Shown here in pieces: positions 9,685 through 21,550 of a stretch of 64,000 nt of DNA. Numbering within the stretch: the stretch's first letter is position 1; the number at the start of each line of letters is the position of its first letter. A program made the translations under genes and the position numbers. This DNA is from Coniferiporia sulphurascens (lineage: Eukaryota > Basidiomycota > Agaricomycetes > Hymenochaetales > Hymenochaetaceae). Location: assembly GCA_002794785.1 (NCBI GenBank), contig NBBA01000013.1, positions 868,001 through 932,000 on the forward strand. The letters run 5' to 3'. The notes beneath the pieces are model-generated. The model saw only the letters and a list, made by a program, of their open reading frames with translations. It ran no database searches and had not been told where the DNA came from.

Positions 9685-12025
9685 ATGGGATGGTTATCCA
9701 ACATTCTTTCTCCGTCGTCATCCAATGCCAGTTCACGGCGAAAAATGACTTCATCTACCCACGACGCCTTTTCCTTGCCTACTTCCTCGCCAATAACCGC
9801 TTCAAATCCTAGCTCCTTTGCGCGCACGGCTTTCAATTCGACAGAGGTTGACTCGATGCCGAGTCCTTCGTATGCCTACCCCCCGCAGACAAGCAGTCCG
9901 ACCACGTACGACTATGTGCCCAGGCAAAAGTACGTCCATCACAATTCTGCGCATCAATACTGTCGTTGAGCGTGCTCGCCTTCTCTAGCGGCAGGCTTCA
10001 GTCTCGGCCTGCCTCGCTGCTCCCCTTACATAACAATACACCTTTGCCGCTCCCCCCTTATCCTCCGCTGCAGCAGACTTGGGCGCGTATACAGAAATGG
10101 CTTGCTAGGGAATATCCAGAACTGGGTGATACGCTGAACTATGGTATCTTGCCTCAAGATCTCGGTGAGGTGGAAATGGCTCTGGGAATGGCCTTGCCTG
10201 CTCCTGTTCAGGAATCATATCTTTTGGTCGACGGTCAGGAAGCGGAGTCCTCTGCGGGCTGTTCGGAGGGTCTGTTTTTCGGTTTATCGTTTCTTCCCCT
10301 CGAAGATGTTTTGGAGGAATGGCGATTCTGGCGTGAAGTCGACAGTGACCCTGCCACTGGTGCCAACGCGCGGCTGAGGGAGGTCATGCAGTCCATTCCT
10401 CCGAGTTACGTGCGGTGCGAATATTCACAGCGCGGGTGGATACCACTCATCACGGACAAGACAGGGAATTATCTTGGTATAGACCTGAATCCCGACTCCC
10501 GCGGAGCCCCAGGGCAGGTCATTGTATTTGGACGCGACTTCGATACGAAGGTTGTGATGTGGAGAGGTGATGGTCCTGCTGGATGGGCGCACTGGTTGGC
10601 GAGTTTCGTGGAAGATTTGGAGAACGGAGATGGCTTTGAGCTTGGGCAGACGAGTGATGGAAGTGAAGGCGAGGAGGATGACGTAGGCTATGAGAGCTAT
10701 TTCTTCGATGGGAATGGACGGACGAAGGGTGAAGGAGGCAGTGACTCCGGTGGCGGGCTACGCTTGAGCGGAGAGTACCGTGGATGGAGCGTATTGGAAG
10801 CGTGGGCTGATAAAAGCGTCAAGAGATGGCGGGAAGCTGGTCTACTACCGCAAAAGCCTGCTGGCTCGGGGTTGAAGGCCAAGGTATGTTTTTTTTTCCA
10901 CCCTGGATGGTCTTTGGGAAATTCAAATTACTGACTTTCCCTCAGGGCGCAAAGCATGGGCTTGGCATGCTTGACCTTGCTGCTACAGCTTCAGGCTCGG
11001 GGGCCGAAGTGCCTATACCCGTTCTCCCAGACAACGCGGAGCAAGATATGACGACTCCCACCGCTGCGCTGACAAATGTGACAAATCGACCCACTGCAGG
11101 TTCCAGCACGGATAAGAACTCGGCGGCTTTGCCCACCATTTCCGTAACAAAGCCGCCAGCGCCGCGTCCGGTGATTCTTCCTTCCCCTCAGGATTTCAAC
11201 GCTTCTTCGCCTACGAATTCCCGGGGGACTTCGTTCGACGATGACCTTGAGAGAGGTCGTCAGTTGTCACTGGACGAGGTCGATCACCCGCTGAGCGGTA
11301 CCCCCGTCGCTGTCAAGCCCCCAACTCCTACTACTCCGACCGCACGGCGCTTGAACGATTCAGTGGCGACTGTTAAGGAAGCCACGTTGGTTCAAATTCC
11401 TTTGGACGATGAGCCGCCTGAGGAAGGATTTACAGACCTGTTACAAACCGATTCGTCCGATGGTGTTGCCATTGCGCCTATTGAGCCTGCTAGTACTCCT
11501 GTTATTGAGCATCCGTCGGATACAAATGTGCTTGTGGATACTAGCGCCGCGGCTCCTGTTGTGGAGACACAACCTGAAGCCGTTCATGACGCATCCAATG
11601 CAGACGTTACGGAGGACGCTAAGGATTCGACGGACGAGCTGGAAACCGAGCCGGCCGTGGACAACGCCTTACAGGAAGAGCCTAGAGAGGAACGCAATGA
11701 TGAACCTTTGGATCAACAGAGTGTCGAAACCCCTGATCAGACTATTCGTCTTGTAGGAGGCGGGGGTCAGGTCGGCGCAGCTACTGAGTCCGATTCTGTC
11801 GAGGACGTTACGAGTGAACCTGATCTTGCTGACGTCGCCTCTGTATCCTCTGCTACAACAGCGCGCACCTCAGTAGACGTAGACTCGTCTTCGGGTGCCG
11901 CGTCGAAGGGGGCGAAGCATGAAAAAAAGAAGAGCTTTTCGTCGGGCCTGAAGCGGATCAGTAAGCTTGGCCCGGCTGGTGCAAAGCGCAAAACGGACTC
12001 GAAGGAAAGGGTAGGAACGCCTTGA
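9685..12025 (+). CDS. KNR4: Knr4/Smi1-family cell wall assembly regulator
   Basis: Exons 9685-9929, 9989-10883 and 10946-12025 give 739 residues. The start MGWLSNIL was chosen because it is the first ATG in frame and the N-terminal segment fits the fungal family. The conserved SMI1/KNR4 domain covers about residues 110-290, with WLAREYPELGDTLNYGILP, ESYLLVDGQE, EGLFFGLSFLPLEDVLEEW, GNYLGIDLNP and VIVFGRDFDTKVV. In yeast this hub protein links the Slt2 and calcineurin pathways to glucan synthase. The C-terminal 370 residues are a disordered Ser/Thr/Pro/Glu-rich tail ending in a Lys-rich patch (KKKSFSSGLKRISKLGPAGAK), which may be a regulatory or localisation segment. The core call is firm; the tail has no visible fold. 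Confidence 0.92.
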
Positions 12026-12604
12026 AGGCCGCGGGCTGTGGACAGCTATACCGTAATAACTATGTTTTAGAGCGCACGTCTGAGGTCGTAATCGTTCGTT
12101 TTTCATTTCATTCCTTCCACGTATTCTCGCATCGAACGCTTTCCCATCTGTCTGGCCACATTCAATGTACCAATGCATATTTTTCTTTTTGCTCTGATAC
12201 CCAAATACTCTCTTGCTCTGTTACAGCTCAAACTCGTAGTAAACCTTTCGACTACTAGATAAAGACGAAATAAAACACTATAATGCTTTTTTTCAAATCA
12301 GGAAGGTGTTTCCCAGGGGACCACACTCTGGCCTGGAGTCGGCTTTCACTTTCAGAGACAGGAAAAGGTGGCCCATAGCGGGAAACGTAGCGACTGCTCT
12401 CCCCCTCGTCTTGTAGGTTTTCGTGTAACAGTTGAGCTTGGGTGCATCTGAGCCATTACCTTGTGTCTAGAAGGAGTTTCCGTCCGTGAAAAGCAACTAC
12501 AACCGCCTGGCTGCGACTAGCAAGTGTAGACGCCCCCCCCCGCACGGCACCCGCGCGCCCGTGGCTTACGTCCCGAATCCCGCGAAACTGAGAGACGAGG
12601 ACAA
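12026..12604. other. Intergenic, likely Eaf1 promoter
   Basis: No coding feature is visible in this 580-bp stretch. The segment 12530-12565 is very C-rich, with a run of nine C, shortly before the next start codon. Confidence 0.5.
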
Positions 12605-15600
12605 ATGTCGATTGAAGTTGCACGGCGGGAACTAGTAGACGAGAGGCTCTCGGAGCTGCAGTGAGTCCTGCACCTTGAGGCGTTGAGCCGTTGTTTGTCT
12701 CGCTCGCAACCTGACCACATTTGGCGCGCAGAGAGCTTAATAGCCGCAGGACCGAGCTCCTGCGGGAGATGTTCAGCCTTGTACGACTCGGCGAGGGCAG
12801 TGGCGCGTTGGCGCTGCTCGAGGAGGCGGAAGAGGAGGCGGAGGAGGAGGAGGAGGGAGAGAAGGAGGGAATGAAGGCTGCTGCTGCTGGTTTTGAGAGC
12901 TTTTTGGAACGGTTTGACTTGCAGAAAGAGTGCGTTTGCTTTCTCCCCTCTCTTCTCCCCTCCCTCTGCGCGTGCGTGCGTGCGCGTTACGGCTGGCGGG
13001 ACGTAGTGCTGATTTGCTTTGCGTGTGTAGCTTGCAGAATGGCTCGATTATGATGCTTGAGCTGCCTGAGTTGCGCGTTAAGAGGAGCCCTTCGCGGGAG
13101 CTCTCTGCGCCCTCTGCACCCTCTATGCAGGAGGAACCTGAGGTGGAGCAGACGCCGGAGCAGGTGGAGGATGCTGAGGGTGAATTGGAGCAAGAGCAAG
13201 AGCAAGAGCAAGAGCAAGAGCAAAAGATGGAGCTGGAGCAAGAACTGGAGCAGGAGCAGGAACCGGAGCAAAAGCTGGAGGAGGAGGAGGAGGGAGAGAG
13301 GGAAGAGGGGATGGAGGAAGAGAAGGGAGAGGAGCTGGGGGAAGTGGAGGGAGAGGAACTGGAGCAGCAACCAGAGCTAGAACAGCGACCAGAGCCAGAA
13401 CAGCCGCCAGAGCGGGAGCAGGAGCTAGAGCAGGAACTGGAGCTAGAGCCGAAGCCCGAGCTGCAGTTAGAGCTGGAATCAGAACCAGAGGAGGACGAGG
13501 AGCAAGAGCAAGAGCAGGTGGATGTGCAAGAGGAGGAGCGAAAGCAAAGCCCCGAACAGGAGCATGAGGACATGCAGGAACAGGAGCAGGGCGAAGTGCA
13601 AATGCAAGTATCAAACCAAGAGGACGAGGAGCAGGAGCAAGGAGAAGAACAAAAGCACGATACTGTCGAGATTGCAGTTGCGGAGGAACATGTGTCTCCG
13701 TCTCTCTCCCCATTCGCCTCCCAATCATCCCCTTCACGCAGGAGCAAGAGCGAGGACGAGGACGAGGACGAGGACAAGGAAGAGGACAGAGGTGAAGCTG
13801 AAGTTGGAGAGGATGGCGGGGATGAAGGCGAAGATGAAGATGAAAACGAAATCGTAGTAGGCGAGGAGGTTGTGGCTAGTGAGACTGAAGAGGCTATAGA
13901 GGTTGAAGAGGTTGAAGAAGTTGGAGATGAAACCGGAGAGGAGGAGGACGTAGATGAGGACGAGGACGAGAAAGACGAAAACATGGATATCGACGAGGTT
14001 TTAGCATCTCCCTCGCCGATGCGGAAGGTGCAACCGACAAAGATAGATGAGGAAGCCGACACGGAGGAAGGAGAGGCGTCGGAGGTCGACCAAGTACCAT
14101 CTCCGCGAATGAGATCAACCTCCCATAAGTCGCCAACTCCGGCCACAAGAGATCATGAGGATGACGTTGACGAATTAGACATTATCTCTTTGGCTTCACC
14201 TTCTGATGCCGGCCCTTCGCACATCGATACGGCTTCTCGTGCAGGCTCCCTTGATGCTGTCTCAACTCACGAGGAGTCAGAACCTGAAGGAAACGATGAC
14301 GCTACAGCAGAGGCGGACGAGGATACTGCCCATGAAGTAAATCTTGCTGCTGAGCGACGGTCCGTGCCAGATGAAGCACTCAAATACGTTCCCCCGAGTC
14401 CCTCATCGCCTTCTCGCTCGCCAACCAAGTCTCCCCCACCTCTGCGGAAGACTCCTCCGAGTAACAAAAAGAAGTTATTACTTCTTCAGGGTTATGGTTC
14501 CTCGCCGCTGACACCGCCAAAGCCCCCTCCGCCACCTATTATAGTCCGTCTTTCGTCCTCTCAGCAAGAGCAGCCTGAGTATCAATTTGACGAGGAACTT
14601 CCTCCGACCGTGCCTGTAGCCACCTCGCCTACACCTATGCGTTATAAGAAGGCCATGACTTACACGCTCCCACCCTTGTCCGCCCTTCCTACTGAGTTCA
14701 ATCGCAAAGGAAAGCCGTCAAAGTCACGTAAACGCGACAAGGACAGGGAGAAGAGTGGGTCAGATAATGGCAAAAGGGATGACTGGGTGCCCATGGGCAT
14801 GACGAAATGGGCTGCATTGCTTTATGCTAATCCAGTATACAAGAGGATGTCAAGAGCGAGCAAATGTCTTAGTACTCGAGACTGGAATGTGAGTTTAATT
14901 TAATTATATCTGATCACTTCAATTGACTTACTCTCTCATAAGACCGCGATGACCGAGCTCAAACTTATACGCGCATTTGAACGGATTGAAACTCTCAAAA
15001 ATTCTGGAAAATGGAGTTTTCGACAGATTAAGAAGCAGCGCGTCGGAGCTGGTTTAGTGAAAACTCATTGGGACTATCTCATGGATGAAATGGTAGGCAT
15101 ATCTACAGTGTTTATTTTGTGAACTCGGTTAAGAAGCAACACAGAAATGGCTACAAGTCGACTTCAGAGAAGAACGGCGATGGAAGTTGGCTTTGGCGTA
15201 TGAGGTCTCCCTGTGTGTGCTTGCATGGCATGAAGCGGGTTCACAGGAGGAGCGTGTCAGGTTGGGAATTTGTGCTCCTTGGAAACGGCCAGATCCCATC
15301 GACCCTATCCCATTGAGAGAAGAATATGCCATGGACGTGGATTACGCACCTTCACCTGGGATAGCAGTCGAGGAGCCTCAGACTTTGCCTGAGGAATCGG
15401 CCCCAGAAGCCCAAGTTTCGAAGATGCTGGTTGATTTTGCATCGAGCGATGATGAGCAAGAGGACGACACTGGGGATCAACGAGCGGTTGACGATGTCCT
15501 GCGGCCTGACGCTATGCTTGCCGACGCTCTTGATGATGCGGTGCAACATGATATTTCCGCTGGTAGTGAACCCGAACCAGAATCCGCAACAATGAAACTG

Positions 15601-17995
15601 GAGGAGGTGGATGGAACCGATGCACTACACCTGACCGCCAGGCAGAATGAAGACGTAGACACAGACCTTTCCCAGAGTACCGCAAAGACGGAAAATACCG
15701 ACCCTTCGCAGGCACTAAAGGAAACATCGAACAATCCAACCCTTGATTCACAGTCTGTGGCTACCGCGCTCGCACCCGATTCTGTCCAGAAAGAACCTAA
15801 GAGTATTTGGTCGGCTGATCAGTTGAAAACTTTACGATCGTCTTTGCTTTCCCTTCCGGAAGAAGCGCTATTTTTTAATGCGGACGAGTTTGTCCCGCTG
15901 ACTAGCGAGGACTTCGGCCAAGCAGCGGCGGCAGACGGGGGCTATGAGAGATCCTTCCCAGACTTTGATATGACGTCGATTTTACCAGAATTACAGCCAT
16001 TCTCCATGATTGACGTAGCGAGCTTGGACATTGTGGGTGGTTCTTCGGATGGCAAAAAGAAGGGCGACAAGAGGGCAGATAAAGATGACCCGACGAAGCG
16101 TGTAGAGGAGACTACATATTCTAAACTTTTCCAGACGAGTCGGTTCATGCACACCAAACCAGTTCTAGTCAGTGCGCTGCAGCCGGCAAGAAAATGGCGG
16201 AAAGGAAAATGGGTGGATCTGGATGAGTCACCCGTCGTCAGCGACGTCGATGCTCCTCCGCCTGCAGTGAATGGGGATAATTCATGCAGTGAGTTTTGTT
16301 GCTCGTCGAAATGCACATACATCCGTACTAATTGTAACGTAGCCTTGTTTGAGGGTCGCAAACCGACTATTCCATTTCAGCCACCTGTGGCCCTTCCGAA
16401 CTTCTCCAAGATACCTCGTGGCACTGGTCGGTCTCTGGATATCCCATGGTCAGCGGCTGAGGATAATATACTCAAATCTCTCGCGGAGCGATACCCTTCC
16501 AACTGGCGCCTTGTGGCTGATGCACTGAACTCATCAAGAATTCGCACATGTATAGACCTTCGCACCCCACAGGAATGTTTCGACAGATGGAGGTCAAGGT
16601 GGGCCTTGCCAGGCCGGCTTACGACTTCACTGGGTGGCCCTATTGCTGTGCCACCCGCATCCCTGGAGGACGGGTCGAACATTGCTTCGTCATCCGTTAT
16701 AGGCACACCCCCTCCCCCGACTCCGACGACTTCGGCGCCCATTTCGCAGATGACTACGAGAGGTGTAAAGAGACTGGCGACTTCTGCTGCGCAAAGCTCA
16801 TTAAATCTGACTGTTAATACTGGATCAAACTCTGTGGAGTCTCGTAAACGGAAACGGCATTTCATTATTAATGACTCAATGCGCAAGACAACAAAAAAGA
16901 GAGACTCTACTTTAAAAAACAGTGGTGCGTTTACTGTTCATAAGCATTTCTTTCTTTCTTTATACAATCTCATAATGTCCTTTCAGTGAACGCAAAGAAG
17001 CAAACGGGGCCGGTACATGACACGCATCATCAGTACGGTACTAAAACGAGGTACTCCCCTCTAGAACTGTCACAAATGAAAGCCGAGAAGGACAAAAAGG
17101 AAGCCGAGTTGCTATTATTACGGCGTGAACAGGAGCAAGAAGCACGGAGACAGCGTTTCTTAGCAGCCCAACAACAACATCAGCAGCAGCAACAAATTCA
17201 GCAGCAATTACAGGCGCAACAGCAACAACAGCAACTGTCGCAGCAGAATGTTACTCTCCCCCAGAATGTCCCCCAAATACGGACCCAGGTCGGTATCTCA
17301 CAACAGCATCAGCAACCGAAGCTTCCGACACAGATGGGAAACGTTCCCGCCTCCCCGCAGAGTATGCAACAGGCTCAACAGGCACGTGCTTTGGCTCAGG
17401 CCCAGGCACAATCACAGGTGCAGCAGCCTCAGCAAAACCACGCGCAGATCCAAGGGCAAATGTCAAATGTTCAAATGGGGATAAACAGCGCTGCCCATCT
17501 TTCGGCGTCGTTTGCGAATCGCGGCGGCGCAAGCTCGCCTATCGCCCAACACACATCACCACCCCGCTCGGTTGCCACACCGGTAAATGCAGCTGCGAAT
17601 TTCCCGAGGCCGGCCTCCGCTCAGCGCAACGTAGCAATTCCCGGAACTCAGGTCCTTCCTTTAACGGGAGCTCAAGTCCCCATTGCCCGGACCAATAACA
17701 CCCTAGCTACTTACTTCGGGAACGGCGTCCAGTACACATCGGAGCAGGTGACACAGTTACTTAGATATCAAATAGTACGTTTACAAAACATTTTTTTGAT
17801 TTACTTTTTGCGTCTAACAATGTGTAGCAGCAGCAGCAACAACAACAGGCACAACAGCAACAGCAGCAACAGCAGCAGCAACAGCAACAACAATTGCAGC
17901 CGCTGCAGCCTATGCAGATACAGCAAGTGCAACAGCAGAATCAGTTGCAGCAGAACCACCAAGGGGGCGGCACAGGATACCCTCCTTCAAGCTGA
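12605..17995 (+). CDS. EAF1: Eaf1/Vid21-type NuA4 scaffold (HSA plus SANT)
   Basis: Eight exons (12605-12660, 12732-12929, 13031-14888, 14943-15092, 15145-16288, 16343-16924, 16987-17774, 17828-17995) give 1647 residues. Order of domains: a short helical N-terminus (MSIEVARRELVDERLSEL); a long Glu/Gln-rich tract (about residues 125-280); an acidic and Ser/Pro-rich region; the HSA domain at about 705-790, with LVKTHWDYLMDEM joined to KWLQVDFREERRWKLALAYE; a SANT/Myb domain at about 1165-1225 (PWSAAEDNILKSLAERYPSNW to CFDRWRSRW); and a Gln-rich C-terminus. In yeast Eaf1 holds the NuA4 acetyltransferase together, HSA binding actin-related proteins and SANT binding the Tra1 module. The 54-nt intron at 16289-16342 is a multiple of three without a stop, so retention would stay in frame. 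The final exon encodes mostly Gln and ends in PPSS. Confidence 0.92.
13140..13660 (+). repeat. Glu/Gln-rich coding microsatellite in Eaf1 exon 3
   Basis: Near-perfect GAGCAA hexamers at about 13188-13225 grade into imperfect GAG/CAG/GAA trinucleotides across roughly 500 bp, encoding alternating Glu and Gln or Pro. The tract stays in frame. Its complement is Ser/Leu/Ala-rich, which creates long spurious antisense frames. Such tracts vary in length between strains. Confidence 0.8.
17160..17245 (+). repeat. CAG/CAA polyglutamine tract 1 of Eaf1
   Basis: Mixed CAG and CAA codons encode a Gln-rich stretch with few interruptions in exon 7, as in the C-terminal tails of other Eaf1 proteins. Confidence 0.8.
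17828..17970 (+). repeat. CAG/CAA polyglutamine tract 2 of Eaf1
   Basis: The last exon opens directly after its AG acceptor with CAG/CAA codons that run for about 20 residues, then continue as a Gln-rich tail. The AG-rich start offers several alternative acceptors three bases apart. Confidence 0.8.
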
Positions 17996-19248
17996 TGAAG
18001 GTCGCTCTTGCTATTTATGTGTTATTTTGACCTCTACTGAGCTCTCTCTGTGCAAATTTGTATCACTTGCATACTCTTGGCTGAATCTGCGTTGCCTAGG
18101 TATTGTGCTATCTATGTAATTATAATCGAAGGCAGCCGTCCTCGGCACTGTAGATGTAATATCTTGTATTATATACGAAAGTCGTATAGAGATATCTCTT
18201 TTTCTTGGTTTCCATTGGAATTTTTCGAAGGGCAGTCGGATAAGATACACTGTAGCTGTAAAGCGAGTGGAGGCGTCACGTTGGTCAGGTCGAAGGCGGT
18301 CACAAGGGCAAGCATTTCAGAATCTCTCGAAGGCGGAAATGCTGGCTAGGACCCGAAGAAACCCATTGTCGCCGTCCTTGACCGGTCAGGCATGCTTATG
18401 GCGTGCAGCGAGTCGGAAACGTAAGCGCAATCTATACATCGGATCGGAGACCCACGACATTGCCGAGGAAGTGCGTGGTCAGCGGTTCGAGATGTTCAGT
18501 GGTGTAAGTACTAGTGTCTGGTACTAGTGTGTGGGTTTGAGAAGTCGAAGGTACAGTGCTGGCGGATATTAAGGCAGACTTGGGCCTGGTGGGGGTCTGT
18601 ATCCGGCGTCCGTCAGCAATCATAGTTGCCTGGTCCGTTGAGGTAGACTCTCCATGACCGTACGAGATTCCCTCGGATGCCGCCAAGACCAAACCTGAAG
18701 GCCGTAAACTACTGTACAGCGGCCTTGCGAGGCATAAGTCCCGAGTCCCAACTTTGCAATATGATATGACAATGAATTTTTCCGATGAGACGGAATGAGT
18801 CCGAAAGCTGATAGTAAGGTAACTTGAACGAATCCACGAACGAGCTTTTACTAAGCGCCGGGAAGCCACATTGATGTATAGTCACGTGCATCAATCGCGT
18901 CAATACGCGTACACAACGCGCTCCTAAAGGGTATGTACTCTTGCCACTTACACTTAAGCGCGGCGTGCAGAGCAGTCGATTGACGAAGACAACGATAAGT
19001 ACATGCATGCAGGTAAAGAAGTACTGTACAAAAGGTTCCGAGGGAAGCAGGAGAATCCAGAGTCCATTGCCAGTAGACCGCTTCGTGATGAGCATTTCTC
19101 TGTTAGTCATAAAAATCGACGACCTCCATGTTACTTGATTCGTGCAGACGGTTTTTATTAAGTTGCGTGAGCTGCTTGTTACCGAAAGGAACATATATTC
19201 TTGAAGTGACTTCGGCGCTCCGAGTCGACCGCCCTTCGCATGAGCGCA
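17996..19248. other. Intergenic between convergent genes, no gene seen
   Basis: The segment lies between the Eaf1 stop and the stop of the minus-strand citrate synthase gene. Several short frames occur on both strands, but no domain, splice series or RNA gene was recognised. Both 3' untranslated regions must end here. Confidence 0.55.
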
Positions 19249-21296
19249 TCAAGCTTGTTGCTTGATGAGTTTCTCGAGCGCATCCATCGACATAGCTGCA
19301 GTGAGGATAATTGGAACAAATGTACGTCTACATGAAGGAACAGACACTCACACTTCGGCCGCTCGATTGGTAGTCCGAGGGCGCGGTCCCACACAATCTG
19401 CGTCAGCGCGCCAAGGGCTGTAGAAAGCGCCCGGTTATAATAATTTTTTCCAATGAGGTAAGGAGAGACAGTACATACCACGAGACACGCCAAATATGAC
19501 TGTGTAATATTTGAACTTGCGCAAACCGTAGTGGTAGAGGAGGCAGCCAGAGCCAGCGTCAACATTCGGGTACGGGTTCTTCGTCTTACCGTGCTCTTTC
19601 AGTACACCCGGAGCGACCTCTGAAGTCTATTTAGACATCATTCAGTGGCCAACGCGCAAGCCAGTACCAGATATGTGGGTCAGGCAAGAGGAACAACATT
19701 TTTATCGAAGAGAGACGCACCATCTTCACAAGTTTGATTGTTGGACTCTCCAGGAGCTCGGGGCGTGCATCACAGAATTGTAGCAGGGCAGTGAAGCGCG
19801 GGTCCGTCGCGCGCAGTACTCCATGACCATAACCAGGAACGACTTGTCCCGACTTTAGCGTACGCCAGAGGTACTCTTTGATGACGTCTGGCGTAATTTG
19901 ATCTCCGACTTCCGCTTGCATCGCGAGCTGCCAGCGCAGTACTTCTTGGTTCGCAAGCCTAATGTTTAGGACAAAATGTATGTTAGCACAACATAGATGA
20001 ACATGCCTTTGAGTGGGCATCAAAGCACATACCCGTGGAGGGGTCCAGCAAGACCAAGGAGAGCAGCGGAATATGAGAGGTAGGGGTCCGACAGGGCTGA
20101 GCCGACAAGATCTGGTGTCATTCCGTAGTGAGACAAAACGCACTTTAAACCGTAAATACAATTCGACCTACGAGCGGCATGCGCGGAGACGTTTCCTCCT
20201 TCGTGATCACCGTGCAGTGCGATGTACAGGCGTAAGTATTCCGTCAAATCCTCATTGCCCGCAAAGCCGAGCATGTTCGTGTAATTGCCTTCAAAGCCGC
20301 GTCAGGTCTAAATTAAGTCAATTCAGTTTTTTACAAGTCACTCACCAATTAAGTCGAGGTCCCTGTTGACGTTCGGTATCGGTGCGCCCTTGTTGTAGAT
20401 GTTCCTATAGATACGCGCTGCGAGAGTCGGTAGGCGTGCGATAAGGGTAAGTGAATCCTCCAGCGCAGGCTTCCAATATTCTGTTTTCTTCATGCCTGCC
20501 TCGTACGCTTTCGCAAATTCGGATGTCGAGTTGAGCGCAGCAACGCCCATGGCAAGCTGGGTCATGGGGTGGAGCGTTGAGGGGAACCTATTAATGCGGA
20601 GATAGCGTTAGATCAAGCTAAACGCGCAGGTGAAAGCGAAGTAACACACGAGTCCACAATGTTCTTGACATCTGTGGGGAGCGAGCCCTTAAGCGCAAGT
20701 TCCTGCGAAAGCTCCCGCGTTTGCTCAGGTGTGGGAACCTGCCCAGTGAGGAGCAGCCATAGCATACTCTCCGGAATGATCTCGCGTTTGCCGGGTGCAG
20801 GCGGAAGCACCTTCTGGCACTCGGGAATCGAGAGTCCGTGAAATCGGATCCCCTGGGTAGTTGCAATGAGGATGCGATTATCACGTGGTAAATAGCGGAT
20901 CACAGACGGACCTCGTTAGGGTCAAGCACGGATGCCTCCCAGAGCAGAGTCTTGAGGGTACGCATGCCACCAATGATGTTTTCGACTTTGATGTCGCCCA
21001 CGACAGTCGAGCCGTGCTCCTTCCTCTGCAGCAGTTAGACGAAATTATAAGTACTGTCGACTTGAATCTCATAACACAATGAAAGGAGCACGTACGAGCT
21101 TAATTAACTGCGTCTGCTTTTGAGGAACGACCTCTTCGAGAGTCTCGCGCAGAGACTACCATTGCAAGGCGACATCAACATATCCGACGCCAGAATGGAC
21201 TAGTGCACTTGCCTTGGTCGACGCGAGTCGCCGCTGGTGCTGGTGCGCTGCACGCGTAACATGCCGCGCGAGCGAATGGTTACCTCTGACGAACAT
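19249..21296 (-). CDS. Citrate synthase family enzyme, mitochondrial type
   Basis: Eleven exons on the minus strand (21296-21213, 21155-21096, 21025-20912, 20852-20650, 20587-20346, 20288-20172, 20111-20033, 19958-19721, 19626-19479, 19417-19352, 19295-19249) give 465 residues. The start [13 protein letters not shown] was preferred over in-frame Met codons upstream because it opens a basic presequence. The three catalytic positions known for citrate synthase are present: His in LAGPLHG, His in [10 protein letters not shown] and Asp in YPNVDAGSG. The residue after Asp-Ala is Gly where His is usual. The enzyme condenses acetyl-CoA with oxaloacetate in the matrix, and a 2-methylcitrate synthase role cannot be excluded from sequence alone. 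Intron 1 begins with GC (AAG/GCAAGT). The promoter shares the 254-bp gap with the 3' end of the Vac1 gene. Confidence 0.9.
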
Positions 21297-21550
21297 AACT
21301 ACGGAAGCAGACACACAGGGAGGAGATGGTGGTAGGGGTGAGAAGTGTCGAGCCGAAGCAGCCGAGCCACTAGCAGCCTGACCAGTTAAATAAGTAATAA
21401 GAATTACGATAGTCTTATTGCACCGACTTCCCCGCATCTCCCCCACAATACAATTTCACGTGATCAGTCCCGATCGGTCCTCCGGAAGCACCCGCCAATG
21501 CGAGAAATATCAATTCGTCTCTACACTAACAGACTTCTACATACTCTCTA

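Noticed and set aside
13123..13737. Antisense 204-codon Pro/Ala/Leu frame
   Set aside because: It is another shadow of the same repeat, with low complexity and no independent start or splice context.
12773..14146. Antisense 457-codon Ser/Cys-rich open frame opposite Eaf1
   Set aside because: It is the complement of the GAG/CAG microsatellite and acidic tract of Eaf1. It has no domain and consists of Ser runs created by repeat composition.
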